NCBI GenBank assembly: GCA_045577415.1
Contig: JAZNII010000021.1
Coordinates: 1-27,123, forward strand
Direction of reading: 5' to 3'
DNA length: 27,123 bases
Source of the DNA: SVTX01 sp045577415
GTDB lineage: Bacteria > Bacillota > Clostridia > Oscillospirales > CAG-272
Within the stretch, counting starts at the first letter, position 1. Each line of letters begins with the position of its first letter. The notes under the pieces are model-generated. The model was not told the origin of the DNA. It saw nothing but the letters and a program-made list of their open reading frames with translations, and made no database searches. Below, piece after piece: positions 1 through 6,344 of this stretch. The position numbers and the translations under genes were made by a program.

Positions 1-45
1 TTTGGGACGTCGATGCCGCAGGTTCGAATCCTGTCACTCCGACCA
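1..45 (+). tRNA. tRNA-Pro(TGG), 3' part only
   Basis: The window opens inside the anticodon loop TTTGGGA (1-7), which gives anticodon TGG at 3-5. It continues with the 3' anticodon stem, a short variable loop, a T arm (GCAGG / TTCGAAT / CCTGT), the 3' acceptor strand CACTCCG, discriminator A and an encoded CCA (43-45). The 5' half lies outside the window. The loop and the expected CGGAGTG acceptor partner fit proline tRNAs of Clostridia. Confidence 0.9.
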
Positions 46-50
46 CATGA

Positions 51-107
51 AAATAATCCGAACATTCTCTTACTTGGAGAAGCGTTCGGATTATTTGTTT
101 TATTTGA
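51..107 (+). terminator. Terminator after tRNA-Pro
   Basis: A perfect 13-bp stem pairs 51-63 with 84-96. A second 5-bp stem (65-69 with 77-81) sits inside, and a T-rich tail (TTTGTTTTATTTG) follows. It lies 5 nt after the tRNA CCA end, so it probably ends the tRNA transcript. Confidence 0.8.
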
Positions 108-141
108 GTATCCCAACTTTAACAGCAAGAAATGAAAATAG

Positions 142-171
142 CCGATACCACGGTTTATGCCTTGGTATCGG
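142..171 (-). terminator. Terminator overlapping the end of the 65-aa gene
   Basis: A 9-bp stem (CCGATACCA 142-150 with TGGTATCGG 163-171) encloses the stop codon of the minus-strand small gene in its loop. On the minus strand it is followed by CTATTTTCATTT. The plus-strand side also has TTTTCTTATT, so it may work in both directions. Confidence 0.6.
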
Positions 172-352
172 TTTTCTTATTGGATACAAGATCGTTTACA
201 TATCGGTGCATCTCATCTCTGCTTTTTACAGAGTGTGTTCCATCTATGATCTTTCGTTTTTCTTCCTCGCTGAGCGCCCCAAACTTCTGCATAGCTTCGG
301 GATTCATCGCAAGCGCCATAGTAAAGCCAACCGGCATTTCGCCTTTCGTCAT
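155..352 (-). CDS. Conserved hypothetical small protein, 65 aa
   Basis: This is a soluble, charged protein of 65 residues with no signal peptide or membrane segment. The core reads GFTMALAMNPEAMQKF followed by LSEEEKRKII and THSVKSRDEM, which suggests two or three helices. From memory, similar unnamed small proteins occur in Clostridia; I know of no function. The start is supported by GGAGGT seven bases before the ATG. The coding end overlaps a terminator hairpin whose loop carries the stop codon. It is divergent from the YyaL-like gene, with about 120 nt between the two starts. It is the first gene inside the proposed tRNA-Pro island. Confidence 0.75.
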   Translation of the reverse strand: MTKGEMPVGFTMALAMNPEAMQKFGALSEEEKRKIIDGTHSVKSRDEMHRYVNDLVSNKKTDTKA

Positions 353-476
353 CTTTTTTACCTCCGATTTGTGATAGGAATAGTATTTGTAATTTTCGAA
401 TCTTACATACCTGTCAAAATCTCGTATAGATCACTTTAGAAATGCCGAAAATAAAAAGGATAACGGAGGTGAAGAT

Positions 477-2432
477 ATGAGCAATCGATTGGCAAAGGAA
501 ACAAGCCCCTATTTACTTCAGCACAAGGACAATCCCGTTGATTGGTATCCTTGGTGCGACGAGGCGTTTGAGCGTGCGGCAAGAGAGGACAAGCCCATAT
601 TTTTAAGCATCGGATACAGCGCGTGCCATTGGTGCCACGTACTTGCTCACGAGAGCTTTGAGGATGAAGAAATTGCCGAGATTTTGAACAAATATTTTAT
701 TTCTATCAAGGTAGACAAGGAAGAACGCCCCGACATTGATAGTGTCTATATGGCGGTCTGTCAAGCCTTCACGGGAAGCGGCGGGTGGCCCACCAGCATC
801 TTTATGACGGCGGGTCAAAAGCCTTTTTTCGCGGGAACTTATTTTCCCAAAACCTCACGGGGCGGTATGATAGGCTTTCGGGAGCTGCTGCTCGCCATAC
901 ACAAAAAATGGGTATCCGACCGCGATATGCTCTTGAGGGATTCGGAGAAAATTATTGAGCATCTGAACAACTCGAAGAGCGTGTCGGATATAGCAGATAT
1001 TGATCTAACGCACTTGGCGGTGTCGCAATACGAGCGCATCTATGACGAAAAGTACGGTGGATTTGGACGTGCGCCCAAATTTCCGACACCGCACAATCTA
1101 CTATTTTTATTCGACTACTATGAGCGTTACAAAACAGCCTCGTGTCTGAACATAGCGGAGCAAACCCTCTTGCAGATGTATCGCGGCGGCATGTTCGACC
1201 ACATTGGATTTGGTTTCTGCCGTTATTCTACCGATAAGAAGTTTCTCGTTCCCCATTTTGAGAAAATGCTGTACGACAACGCGCTTCTCATTCTCGCCTA
1301 TTGCAAAGCGTATACGGTGACAAAAAAGGAGATATATATTGATATCGCAGAAAAAACGGCAAGCTATATTCTTCGTGAGATGACCTCGGACGAGGGCGGC
1401 TTTTACAGCTCGCAAGATGCCGACAGTGAGGGTGAAGAAGGAAAATACTATCTGTTCACATCCGACGAGATCACCAAGATTCTTGGTGCGGGGGACGGAG
1501 CGCGCTTTAACCGCCATTATGATATAACGGATACGGGTAATTTTGAAGGTAAGAATATCCCGAATCTCTTGAAAAGCGATCCTTTGGACAAATCGTTTGA
1601 GCCATTTCTGCCTGTGCTCGACGAATACCGCAAAAAGCGAACCTCTCTCCATCGCGACGAAAAGATCTTAACGTCGTGGAACAGTCTGATGATTGCCGCT
1701 ATGTGTGAGCTGTATCTTGTAAGCGGAAAGGAAATCTATCTTTCCGCAGCGCAAAACGCAGACCGCTTTATACGGAAATATTTGTTTGACGGTGATGCGC
1801 TCTACGTCAGCTTTCATATGGAAAAATGGGGTGTGAAGGGATTTCTCGATGATTATGCGGCGTATATTTTTGCCCAACTTTTGCTGTATCGCGCCACTTT
1901 GGATAGTGAACATTTGAATCGGGCAAAGCGCTTATGCGATAAGGTCATATCGGATTTCGGGGATAACACGGATGGATTTTATTTATACGGCAAAGATCAC
2001 GAAGAGCTGATCCTGCGTCCGAAAGAAACCTATGACGGCGCGATTCCAAGCGGAAATTCGCTGATGGAGTATAGCCTTGTTCGCTTGTCTCTTATTACAG
2101 ACGAGGAGAAATACAAAACCGAAGCGGAACGGCAACTTGATTTTCTTGCGCAAAGCGCCGCGCAGTATCCCACAAACCACGCCATGTTTTTGACGGCGCT
2201 TTTGGAACACGAAAATCCACCGATGAAAGTAACGGTCGTTTCCGATCAGCAGACAGAAAAAATCACCTTGCCTCTTGCATTTCCGATCGATGCGGTTGTC
2301 ATCCTTTTGGATGCTCCCACAAAGGAATACTCGCTTAAAAACGCCAAGACCACCTATTACGTGTGCCAAGGTCACAGCTGTCTGCCACCAACCAACGACT
2401 TGAATGAATTGTTTAAAAATGCGCACACTTAA
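477..2432 (+). CDS. yyaL: Thioredoxin-domain protein of the YyaL/DUF255 (SSP411) family
   Basis: At 651 aa it has the usual length for this family. The N-terminal thioredoxin-like domain carries CHWC at residues 50-53 in the family signature SIGYSACHWCHVLAHESFED. GGWPTSIFM and FFAGTYFP follow, also typical. The C-terminal two thirds look like the alpha/alpha barrel seen in N-acyl-glucosamine-epimerase-like proteins (for example GGMFDHIGFGF, VPHFEKMLYDNA, TSWNSLMIAAM). The cellular role of YyaL proteins is not settled; a redox or sugar-related function is only inferred from the folds. No signal peptide is seen, so it is cytoplasmic. The start has GGAGGT at 465-470, 6 nt before the ATG. A 44-aa gene follows 21 nt downstream and probably shares the transcript. 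Confidence 0.95.
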   Translation: MSNRLAKETSPYLLQHKDNPVDWYPWCDEAFERAAREDKPIFLSIGYSACHWCHVLAHESFEDEEIAEILNKYFISIKVDKEERPDIDSVYMAVCQAFTGSGGWPTSIFMTAGQKPFFAGTYFPKTSRGGMIGFRELLLAIHKKWVSDRDMLLRDSEKIIEHLNNSKSVSDIADIDLTHLAVSQYERIYDEKYGGFGRAPKFPTPHNLLFLFDYYERYKTASCLNIAEQTLLQMYRGGMFDHIGFGFCRYSTDKKFLVPHFEKMLYDNALLILAYCKAYTVTKKEIYIDIAEKTASYILREMTSDEGGFYSSQDADSEGEEGKYYLFTSDEITKILGAGDGARFNRHYDITDTGNFEGKNIPNLLKSDPLDKSFEPFLPVLDEYRKKRTSLHRDEKILTSWNSLMIAAMCELYLVSGKEIYLSAAQNADRFIRKYLFDGDALYVSFHMEKWGVKGFLDDYAAYIFAQLLLYRATLDSEHLNRAKRLCDKVISDFGDNTDGFYLYGKDHEELILRPKETYDGAIPSGNSLMEYSLVRLSLITDEEKYKTEAERQLDFLAQSAAQYPTNHAMFLTALLEHENPPMKVTVVSDQQTEKITLPLAFPIDAVVILLDAPTKEYSLKNAKTTYYVCQGHSCLPPTNDLNELFKNAHT

Positions 2433-2453
2433 TCACGGAAAGGAGTGATGGAT

Positions 2454-2588
2454 ATGGCAGAAAATAAGGATACGAAGAAAGAGCAAGATCCCAAAGAGAA
2501 AAAGCCTCTTACCAAGCCCGGAGATATCAAGGGTAAGATCGAGGTTCCCGACACTCGTGAACGCAGAGACGGTCCCGGGGGAAACTGA
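2454..2588 (+). CDS. Small highly charged peptide with glycine-rich tail, 44 aa
   Basis: This short frame runs from ATG 2454 to TGA 2588. GGAG at 2442-2445 lies 8 nt upstream; an in-frame ATG at 2448 is too close to that site. The product is nearly half Lys, Asp, Glu or Arg and has no cysteine, no aromatic residue and no membrane segment. It has a lysine/glutamate N-terminal half, a middle KPGDIKGKIEVPD and the tail TRERRDGPGGN. The composition suggests a disordered peptide or a precursor with a conserved C-terminal tag, but no modification enzyme is next to it. It follows the YyaL-like gene by 21 nt, so the two are probably co-transcribed. Function is unknown. Confidence 0.65.
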   Translation: MAENKDTKKEQDPKEKKPLTKPGDIKGKIEVPDTRERRDGPGGN

Positions 2589-2623
2589 AGCGGATAATAA
2601 TACTATTTAAAAAGCAGAAAAAC

Positions 2624-2656
2624 AGCCTCCGACAAGGATTTCCCTTATCGGAGGCT
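2624..2656. terminator. Bidirectional terminator between the peptide gene and the XRE gene
   Basis: AGCCTCCGA (2624-2632) pairs with TCGGAGGCT (2648-2656), with inner AAGG/CCTT pairing. On the minus strand it lies 6 nt past the XRE stop and runs into GTTTTTCTGCTTTTT, a good U-rich tail. On the plus strand the tail is weaker. It resembles the hairpin at 3876-3906 on the other side of the XRE gene. Confidence 0.75.
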
Positions 2657-2662
2657 TAACTA

Positions 2663-3742
2663 TTAGACTGGTTCAGCATGTTTTTCAAGGTCAGAAATAA
2701 TCTTCTTGAATCTTTCTTCGTTTCTCACAAGATCAAATCGGTTGTCTTCTAACGCTTTCAATCTGAGATTACAAGCATTACCTTTATAATTTTTAGAAGT
2801 ATTTGCTTTTGTATGCTTCATACGATTTACCATTGGTGCTGTGTAATTCATATCTTTTAGATTTGCTTCGATAATTGCATATCGACAGCTTTCTTCAAGT
2901 GCTTTTAGAGTGTTCTCTACATCCTTCAGCTCTGCATACTCAAGAGCTATATGAAGGTAGTAATAGGATATATCAAAAGCATAAAAACCAACATTATCAT
3001 CCGAATACAAACGTTTAAGAATATCGATTGCAAAGGTATACGCTTCAATGGCTTCTTGGTGCGAAAAATGTGTTTTTGAAATCATACTTGAAGCCGTCAT
3101 CGCAACCGTATGAATTAAAGACATCATATAGCTTTGGCAAGCCTTAACACCTTCTTCTCCGTCGAGAATCGTAGTTCTCAGGTCCTCTCTTGTTATATGA
3201 AACGTTCCACTCATATCGGCATAATATAGTGCTTTTTCTTTATCGATATTATCATAGGTATAGCACAAACATTGTACGGCATTTTCTCTTTGACGAGTGT
3301 CTGTAGATCTCTGCAAAAGCTCCTCGCCAAGAGCAATGATGCGCTCTGCTTCAGCTTTAGGGCAAGGATACACCGCATCTCTATTGATGGCATGCATAAG
3401 TCCTTCGATTACACGGCAATCCTTCGGAAATTCGGAATATGCCTTTTCCCAAATTTCAAGATTTTTCTGATTTTCCCCGTTTTGACAGCAAATTTTACTT
3501 TGTCGCTGATATTCACAAATCGCTTCTTCCACTCTTACTTGATCTACACAAAGCAATTCATCAACAGTCACATCAAAGTAAAACGCGAGTTTGGGTAACA
3601 AAGTAATATCCGGAAAACCTTCTCCACGTTCCCATTTTCCGACGGATTGAGGAGTAATCCCGAGATGGTTTGCGAGGGCTTCTTGGGTAATGTTTTTCTG
3701 CTGTCTCAATGAGCGTAATTTTTCTTTCAAGTTAATTTCCAT
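2663..3742 (-). CDS. XRE-family transcriptional regulator with helical C-terminal domain
   Basis: From ATG 3742 the protein is 359 aa. AGGTGG lies about 9 nt upstream; the frame stays open a further 24 codons upstream but without a better site, and the promoter -10 falls inside that extension. Residues 6-64 form a Cro/C1-type helix-turn-helix (NITQEALANHLGITPQSVGKW). The rest (about 70-359) is helical and looks like TPR-type repeats, as in XRE regulators that sense peptides or other ligands; the ligand is unknown. The gene has a consensus promoter (3791-3819) and a 14-bp perfect palindrome (3769-3782) just downstream of the -10, which suggests autorepression. Nearly identical hairpins flank the unit. 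Confidence 0.9.
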   Translation of the reverse strand: MEINLKEKLRSLRQQKNITQEALANHLGITPQSVGKWERGEGFPDITLLPKLAFYFDVTVDELLCVDQVRVEEAICEYQRQSKICCQNGENQKNLEIWEKAYSEFPKDCRVIEGLMHAINRDAVYPCPKAEAERIIALGEELLQRSTDTRQRENAVQCLCYTYDNIDKEKALYYADMSGTFHITREDLRTTILDGEEGVKACQSYMMSLIHTVAMTASSMISKTHFSHQEAIEAYTFAIDILKRLYSDDNVGFYAFDISYYYLHIALEYAELKDVENTLKALEESCRYAIIEANLKDMNYTAPMVNRMKHTKANTSKNYKGNACNLRLKALEDNRFDLVRNEERFKKIISDLEKHAEPV

Positions 3743-3768
3743 AAATTCAATCCACCTTTGTTTAGATT

Positions 3769-3782
3769 GATAAGCGCTTATC
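3769..3782. promoter_or_regulatory. Candidate operator palindrome of the XRE gene
   Basis: GATAAGCGCTTATC is a perfect 14-bp palindrome lying 8 nt downstream of the -10 box, over the likely transcription start. A dimeric HTH protein bound there would block initiation. That the XRE product itself binds is inference. Confidence 0.55.
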
Positions 3783-3790
3783 TTGACTAT

Positions 3791-3819
3791 ATTATAGCAA
3801 ATATTTGTTGCCATTTCAA
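3791..3819 (-). promoter_or_regulatory. SigA promoter of the XRE gene
   Basis: On the minus strand TTGAAA (3819-3814) is followed by a 17-bp spacer and a consensus TATAAT (3796-3791). The XRE start codon lies about 50 nt downstream. Confidence 0.8.
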
Positions 3820-3875
3820 GAACCGTAAAGTTTATTTATGGGTGGAATTTACAACTTTTAGTTGTGTAGCAATAT

Positions 3876-3906
3876 AGCCTCGGCAAGGAAACTCCCTGCC
3901 GAGGCT
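3876..3906. terminator. Terminator-like hairpin downstream of the island minus-strand genes
   Basis: AGCCTCGGCA (3876-3885) pairs perfectly over 10 bp with TGCCGAGGCT (3897-3906). It lies 17 nt past the stop of the 86-aa gene. The U-tail is short on both strands (TTTCTC on plus, ATATTGC on minus), so termination strength is uncertain. Confidence 0.55.
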
Positions 3907-3923
3907 TTCTCAATTATGCTACA

Positions 3924-4184
3924 TTATGCCGCACCCGTATTCTTCTTTGCTTTCTCCTCCTTTTCCATTCTCTCCTTTTCTTCCTGCTCCTCTCTCCACT
4001 TTTGGAATTTCGCCATTTCTTCCTCGTTATCAAAAAACTCGGTGATGATCGGCTCGTACATACGGACGATCTTTAATATTTCGTGCTCGGGAACTTGGGA
4101 GCGACAGCGATAACCGCCCACCTTGTTATCAAGACAAAACCGCGCCATACATAAAAACCATTTCCATCTGTTTATCTTTCCCAA
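3924..4184 (-). CDS. Hypothetical protein of mobile-element type, 86 aa
   Basis: The frame stays open to 4373, but the upstream part overlaps the ParB-like gene. The better start is TTG 4184, with AAAGGGG 8 nt upstream and only 4 nt after the ParB-like stop (4189). The product begins with a basic/aromatic helix (INRWKWFLCMARFCL). It then has VGGYRCRSQVPEHEILKIVRMYEPIITEFF, and it ends in a long Glu/Lys helix (FQKWREEQEEKERMEKEEK). From memory, small proteins ending in a similar 'FYxxEEGxxEFxxWxxE' pattern occur in integrative elements of gut Clostridia; no function is known. Translational coupling to the ParB-like gene supports a shared mobile-element origin. Confidence 0.6.
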   Translation of the reverse strand: MGKINRWKWFLCMARFCLDNKVGGYRCRSQVPEHEILKIVRMYEPIITEFFDNEEEMAKFQKWREEQEEKERMEKEEKAKKNTGAA

Positions 4185-4188
4185 TAAA

Positions 4189-4830
4189 TCAACCCCTTTC
4201 TGCATCATCGCGGCGGCGAGATACATCTCGTCTGCGTTCTTCAAGAATCCGCACAATTGCATCTTCCATCTGTTTTGTGCTATACTCGGGAGGAAAGAAA
4301 CGGGCGATCCTCTCGTAGCTGAATTTGACCGTCTCTTTCTGATTGGCTTTCGGCTTTGCCATAATATCCTCAATGGTATCCGCCGTCAGCTTTCCCTCGC
4401 TGTAAAGCCTTCTGAATCTCACCGTCTGCGCGTAGGACGGCGTGACTTCATCTCTCTCAAAGATCTCCACAACCTTGTCCTGCAATTCGTGCGGAAGATA
4501 GGAAAGCTCCACGGCGGGGGTAAATGCGATTCGTCCGCTATCCACAATATCCATCAGCGGCTTTATGAGATTAGTCAAGCGAATATAGCGGAATACTTGA
4601 TCTCGGCTTTCGTTGGTTGCTTTGCCGATCTCGGTAGCGGCATCCCACTTTGTCGCAGGTTGCGACGAGGTTTGACCGTATCGCTGACCCTTGCGGTTCA
4701 ATACTTCCATCTTCGCCTTGTAAGCGTAGGCTTTTTCCGAGGGCAACAGATGCTCACGATGCAGATTGGAATCGATCATACAAAGGGTGGCTTCATCGGG
4801 GTCATGGTCGCGTACAATAACGGGAATGGT
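4189..4830 (-). pseudogene. Truncated ParB/RepB-like partition protein of mobile-element type
   Basis: The intact-looking frame from ATG 4779 gives 196 aa, but recognisable homology continues upstream in frame to about 4830 (TIPVIVRDHDPDEATLCM before IDSNLHREHLLPSEK). It then reaches an in-frame TAA at 4857-4855. Relatives of about 300 aa begin with roughly 85 more residues, including the start of the ParB domain and the GHRR(M/W)RA-type motif, which are absent here. The middle (ESRDQVFRYIRLTNLIKPLM, RIAFTPAVELSYLP) and the C-terminal part (PNQKETVKFSYERIARFFP, KQMEDAIVRIL) are typical of ParB proteins of Tn/ICE elements. I see no ribosome site before ATG 4779. It is most likely a remnant. 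Confidence 0.75.
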
Positions 4831-4950
4831 TTTTACCTTTCCCGTATTTTTCGTTTAATCGTTACCGACGAAGAACCTCTCGAATTGCTTGCAATTTGAT
4901 ATATTTGCGCATAATGTGCTTCAATTTAAAATACACTTGGGCGCAAATGA

Positions 4951-4977
4951 AGGTTCAGAGTCCTGTCACTTCGACCA
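4951..4977 (+). repeat. Degenerate copy of a tRNA 3' end (attachment-site relic)
   Basis: This 27-nt stretch matches positions 20-45 of the tRNA-Pro at the left edge. AGGTTC is shared, then GAA is replaced by AGAG, then TCCTGTCACT is identical and CGACCA follows after one C-to-T change. No 5' tRNA half is present upstream, and the T stem can no longer fold properly. The position at the distal end of a block holding mobile-element genes fits an old attachment site. It could instead derive from a different tRNA ending in CACTTCGACCA. Confidence 0.65.
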
Positions 4978-4981
4978 ATTT

Positions 4982-5011
4982 GGCTTTGGGGAGTAATCTC
5001 AAAGCCTTTTT
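4982..5011 (+). terminator. Terminator directly after the tRNA relic
   Basis: GGCTTTG (4982-4988) pairs with CAAAGCC (5000-5006), extended inside by wobble pairs, followed by TTTTTCTTT. It starts 5 nt after the CCA of the relic, the same spacing as the terminator after tRNA-Pro. It may be the original tRNA terminator left behind when the island inserted. Confidence 0.75.
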
Positions 5012-5040
5012 CTTTGCCTGTTGCGGTGTGATTTTTGATG

Positions 5041-5076
5041 CAAAGATCACCGTCCGAGGTCGGGCGGTGATTTTTG
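5041..5076. terminator. Strong hairpin at the 3' side of the manganese catalase gene
   Basis: A 16-bp stem with two wobble pairs joins 5041-5056 to 5061-5076 around the loop AGGT. It lies 6 nt beyond the catalase stop on the minus strand. There is no clear U-tract beyond it on that strand, though A/T pairs at its base supply one within the stem. It probably ends or protects the catalase transcript. Confidence 0.6.
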
Positions 5077-5081
5077 GATAT

Positions 5082-5744
5082 TTACTTGAAGGAGGGCGCG
5101 TGTGTTTCGTTATTCGCAAAGGTGTTCGACCCGGGATTGGATAGGGAGAAATACATTTTCGCCGCTTTAGTCGTACCGAAGTCGCGGTTAGAGCCTGTCT
5201 CCTGCACCTTATTGAAAGCATCGCGGAACATCTGATTATGCGCTTCCTCGCGGTTGAGCAAAAAGTCGATGGTCTCGCGCACCTTCTTGTCCTCGATCTG
5301 ACGGTAGAGATACTCGTAAACGACCTTTGCTCTCTGCTCGGACGCGATATTGGAAAGCAGGTCGGCGCACAGGTCGCCCGTAACGGTCACGTAATCCGCC
5401 GTCCAGGAGTAACCCGACGCGTTGATAAGTCCGGGATTAAGGCCGAGCAGGACGTGAGTCTGCACCTCGCCCGCCTGCACCTTTGTAGCGTCCACGTCGT
5501 GACCGTTGAGCAGATTGATGGTCTGCGCCACCATCTCCATGTGTCCCAATTCTTCGGCGGCGATGTCAAGAAAGAGATCCTTGATCTCGGGATCCTTGAT
5601 CCGAAAGCTCTGGGACATATACTGCATTGCCGCCTTTAGCTCGCCGTTACCGCCGCCAAGCTGCTCCTGAAGGAGAACCGCATACTGTGGATTGGGTCTT
5701 TCGATCTCTACGGGATGAAATAACTGTTTTTCGTGTTTGAACAT
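5082..5744 (-). CDS. Manganese catalase, CotJC-like
   Basis: At 220 aa this is a short Mn-catalase (dimanganese, two H2O2 to water and oxygen) of the four-helix-bundle family that also includes the spore-coat protein CotJC. The ligand pattern is visible: E35 (NGELKAAM), E65 and H68 (AAEELGHMEM), E136 (SEQRAK) and E166/H169 (NREEAHN). These match the Glu/Glu-His/Glu/His set of the characterised Lactobacillus enzyme. A long loop lies between helices 2 and 3 (QAGEVQTHVLLGLNPG). There is no signal peptide. ATG 5744 has GGAGG 7 nt upstream. It is a single-gene unit with a SigF-like promoter and a 3' hairpin, so a forespore or spore role is likely but inferred. cotJA and cotJB are not adjacent. Confidence 0.93.
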   Translation of the reverse strand: MFKHEKQLFHPVEIERPNPQYAVLLQEQLGGGNGELKAAMQYMSQSFRIKDPEIKDLFLDIAAEELGHMEMVAQTINLLNGHDVDATKVQAGEVQTHVLLGLNPGLINASGYSWTADYVTVTGDLCADLLSNIASEQRAKVVYEYLYRQIEDKKVRETIDFLLNREEAHNQMFRDAFNKVQETGSNRDFGTTKAAKMYFSLSNPGSNTFANNETHAPSFK

Positions 5745-5775
5745 AATAGCCTCCTTATTTTTAATGATTTAATGC

Positions 5776-5805
5776 TATTATTTCCCAAACCAAGTTAAAA
5801 TATGC
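5776..5805 (-). promoter_or_regulatory. SigF-like forespore promoter of the manganese catalase
   Basis: The minus strand reads GCATA (5805-5801), a 15-bp spacer, then GGAAATAATA (5785-5776). This matches the SigF pattern GywTA and GgnrAnAnTw of Bacillus at every constrained position, with a spacer of 15 rather than 16. The -10 lies about 31 nt before the start codon. SigG is an alternative. Confidence 0.5.
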
Positions 5806-5920
5806 TTTTTTCTGCGTCCCAATCTTCCTTCAAAAAGCGTCTGACGAAGTGGCATTCCCTATATATGAAAACAAAAATAGCCACTCGCAAAAAATATAAG
5901 CAAAAATAATCAAAAAACTA

Positions 5921-5949
5921 TTGACAATATTTCTGTTGAGTGCTATAAT
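5921..5949 (+). promoter_or_regulatory. SigA promoter of the tryptophan T-box leader
   Basis: A perfect TTGACA (5921-5926), a 17-bp spacer and a perfect TATAAT (5944-5949) lie just upstream of the T-box leader. Such a strong promoter suits control by transcription attenuation. Confidence 0.92.
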
Positions 5950-5982
5950 ATTAATACATTTTAGCGAATTAAAGTGTTAAAC

Positions 5983-6290
5983 CGATGAGGAAGAGTAAGT
6001 AAGCAGACCTCTTTTTGCACAGAGAGCCGCAGACGGGTGAGAATGCGGCGAAAAACGTTTTGCCGAATGGACTTCCGAGGGCGAGCGGAAACGCAGGCGA
6101 ATTTTATCGCGCGCAGAGTATGTGAGACGGAGCTGACCCTCCGTAAAAAAAGGTCGGTATATTCGCTCCGATAAAGGGATGTGAGTATATTAAAAGTGGA
6201 TGTTTTACATCAAGCAGGGTGGCACCGCAGGAATTTTTGCAAGATCCTGTCCCGGCAAGTTATGCGCGGGATGGGGATTTTTTGTTTTTT
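5983..6290 (+). promoter_or_regulatory. T-box riboswitch, tryptophan-specific
   Basis: The leader contains the T-box core AGGGTGGCACCGC (6216-6228). Stem I closes with GGAAG (5989-5993) pairing CTTCC (6072-6076). The specifier region reads GAATGGAC with codon TGG at 6068-6070, which selects tRNA-Trp. The antiterminator can form between CAGG at 6215-6218 and CCTG at 6246-6249. The competing terminator pairs TCCCG near 6250-6254 with CGGGA at 6267-6271, plus outer ATCC/GGAT, and runs into TTTTTTGTTTTTT (6278-6290). Uncharged tRNA-Trp should stabilise the antiterminator and allow transcription of the TrpB-like gene. The 600 nt before that gene hold nothing else that I can see. Confidence 0.92.
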
Positions 6291-6344
6291 GAGAGACCGT
6301 CCCGAAAACAACCACAGACGTTTGGCGAAAGCGAGGTAAAAATT

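Noticed and set aside
2..439. Plus-strand open frame running from the tRNA-Pro to 439
   Set aside because: It reads through a tRNA, two hairpins and the antisense of the 65-aa gene.
353..464. Promoters between the divergent 65-aa gene and the YyaL-like gene
   Set aside because: A TTGACA occurs on the minus strand near 411-416, but no -10 lies at an acceptable distance. No convincing plus-strand pair was found.
3851..3865. Short hairpin ACAACTTTTAGTTGT upstream of the XRE gene
   Set aside because: A 6-bp A/T-rich stem with a 3-nt loop is likely by chance, and no transcript is expected to cross it with a function.
4123..4899. Plus-strand open frame of 258 codons opposite the ParB-like remnant
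   Set aside because: Its length comes from the antisense of the ParB-like and 86-aa genes. No start signal or protein motif supports it.
4904..4947. TTTGCGC and GCGCAAA inverted repeat near the tRNA relic, as a possible integrase core site
   Set aside because: Only 7 bp with a 30-nt gap; too weak to call without an integrase or a second copy at the left end.
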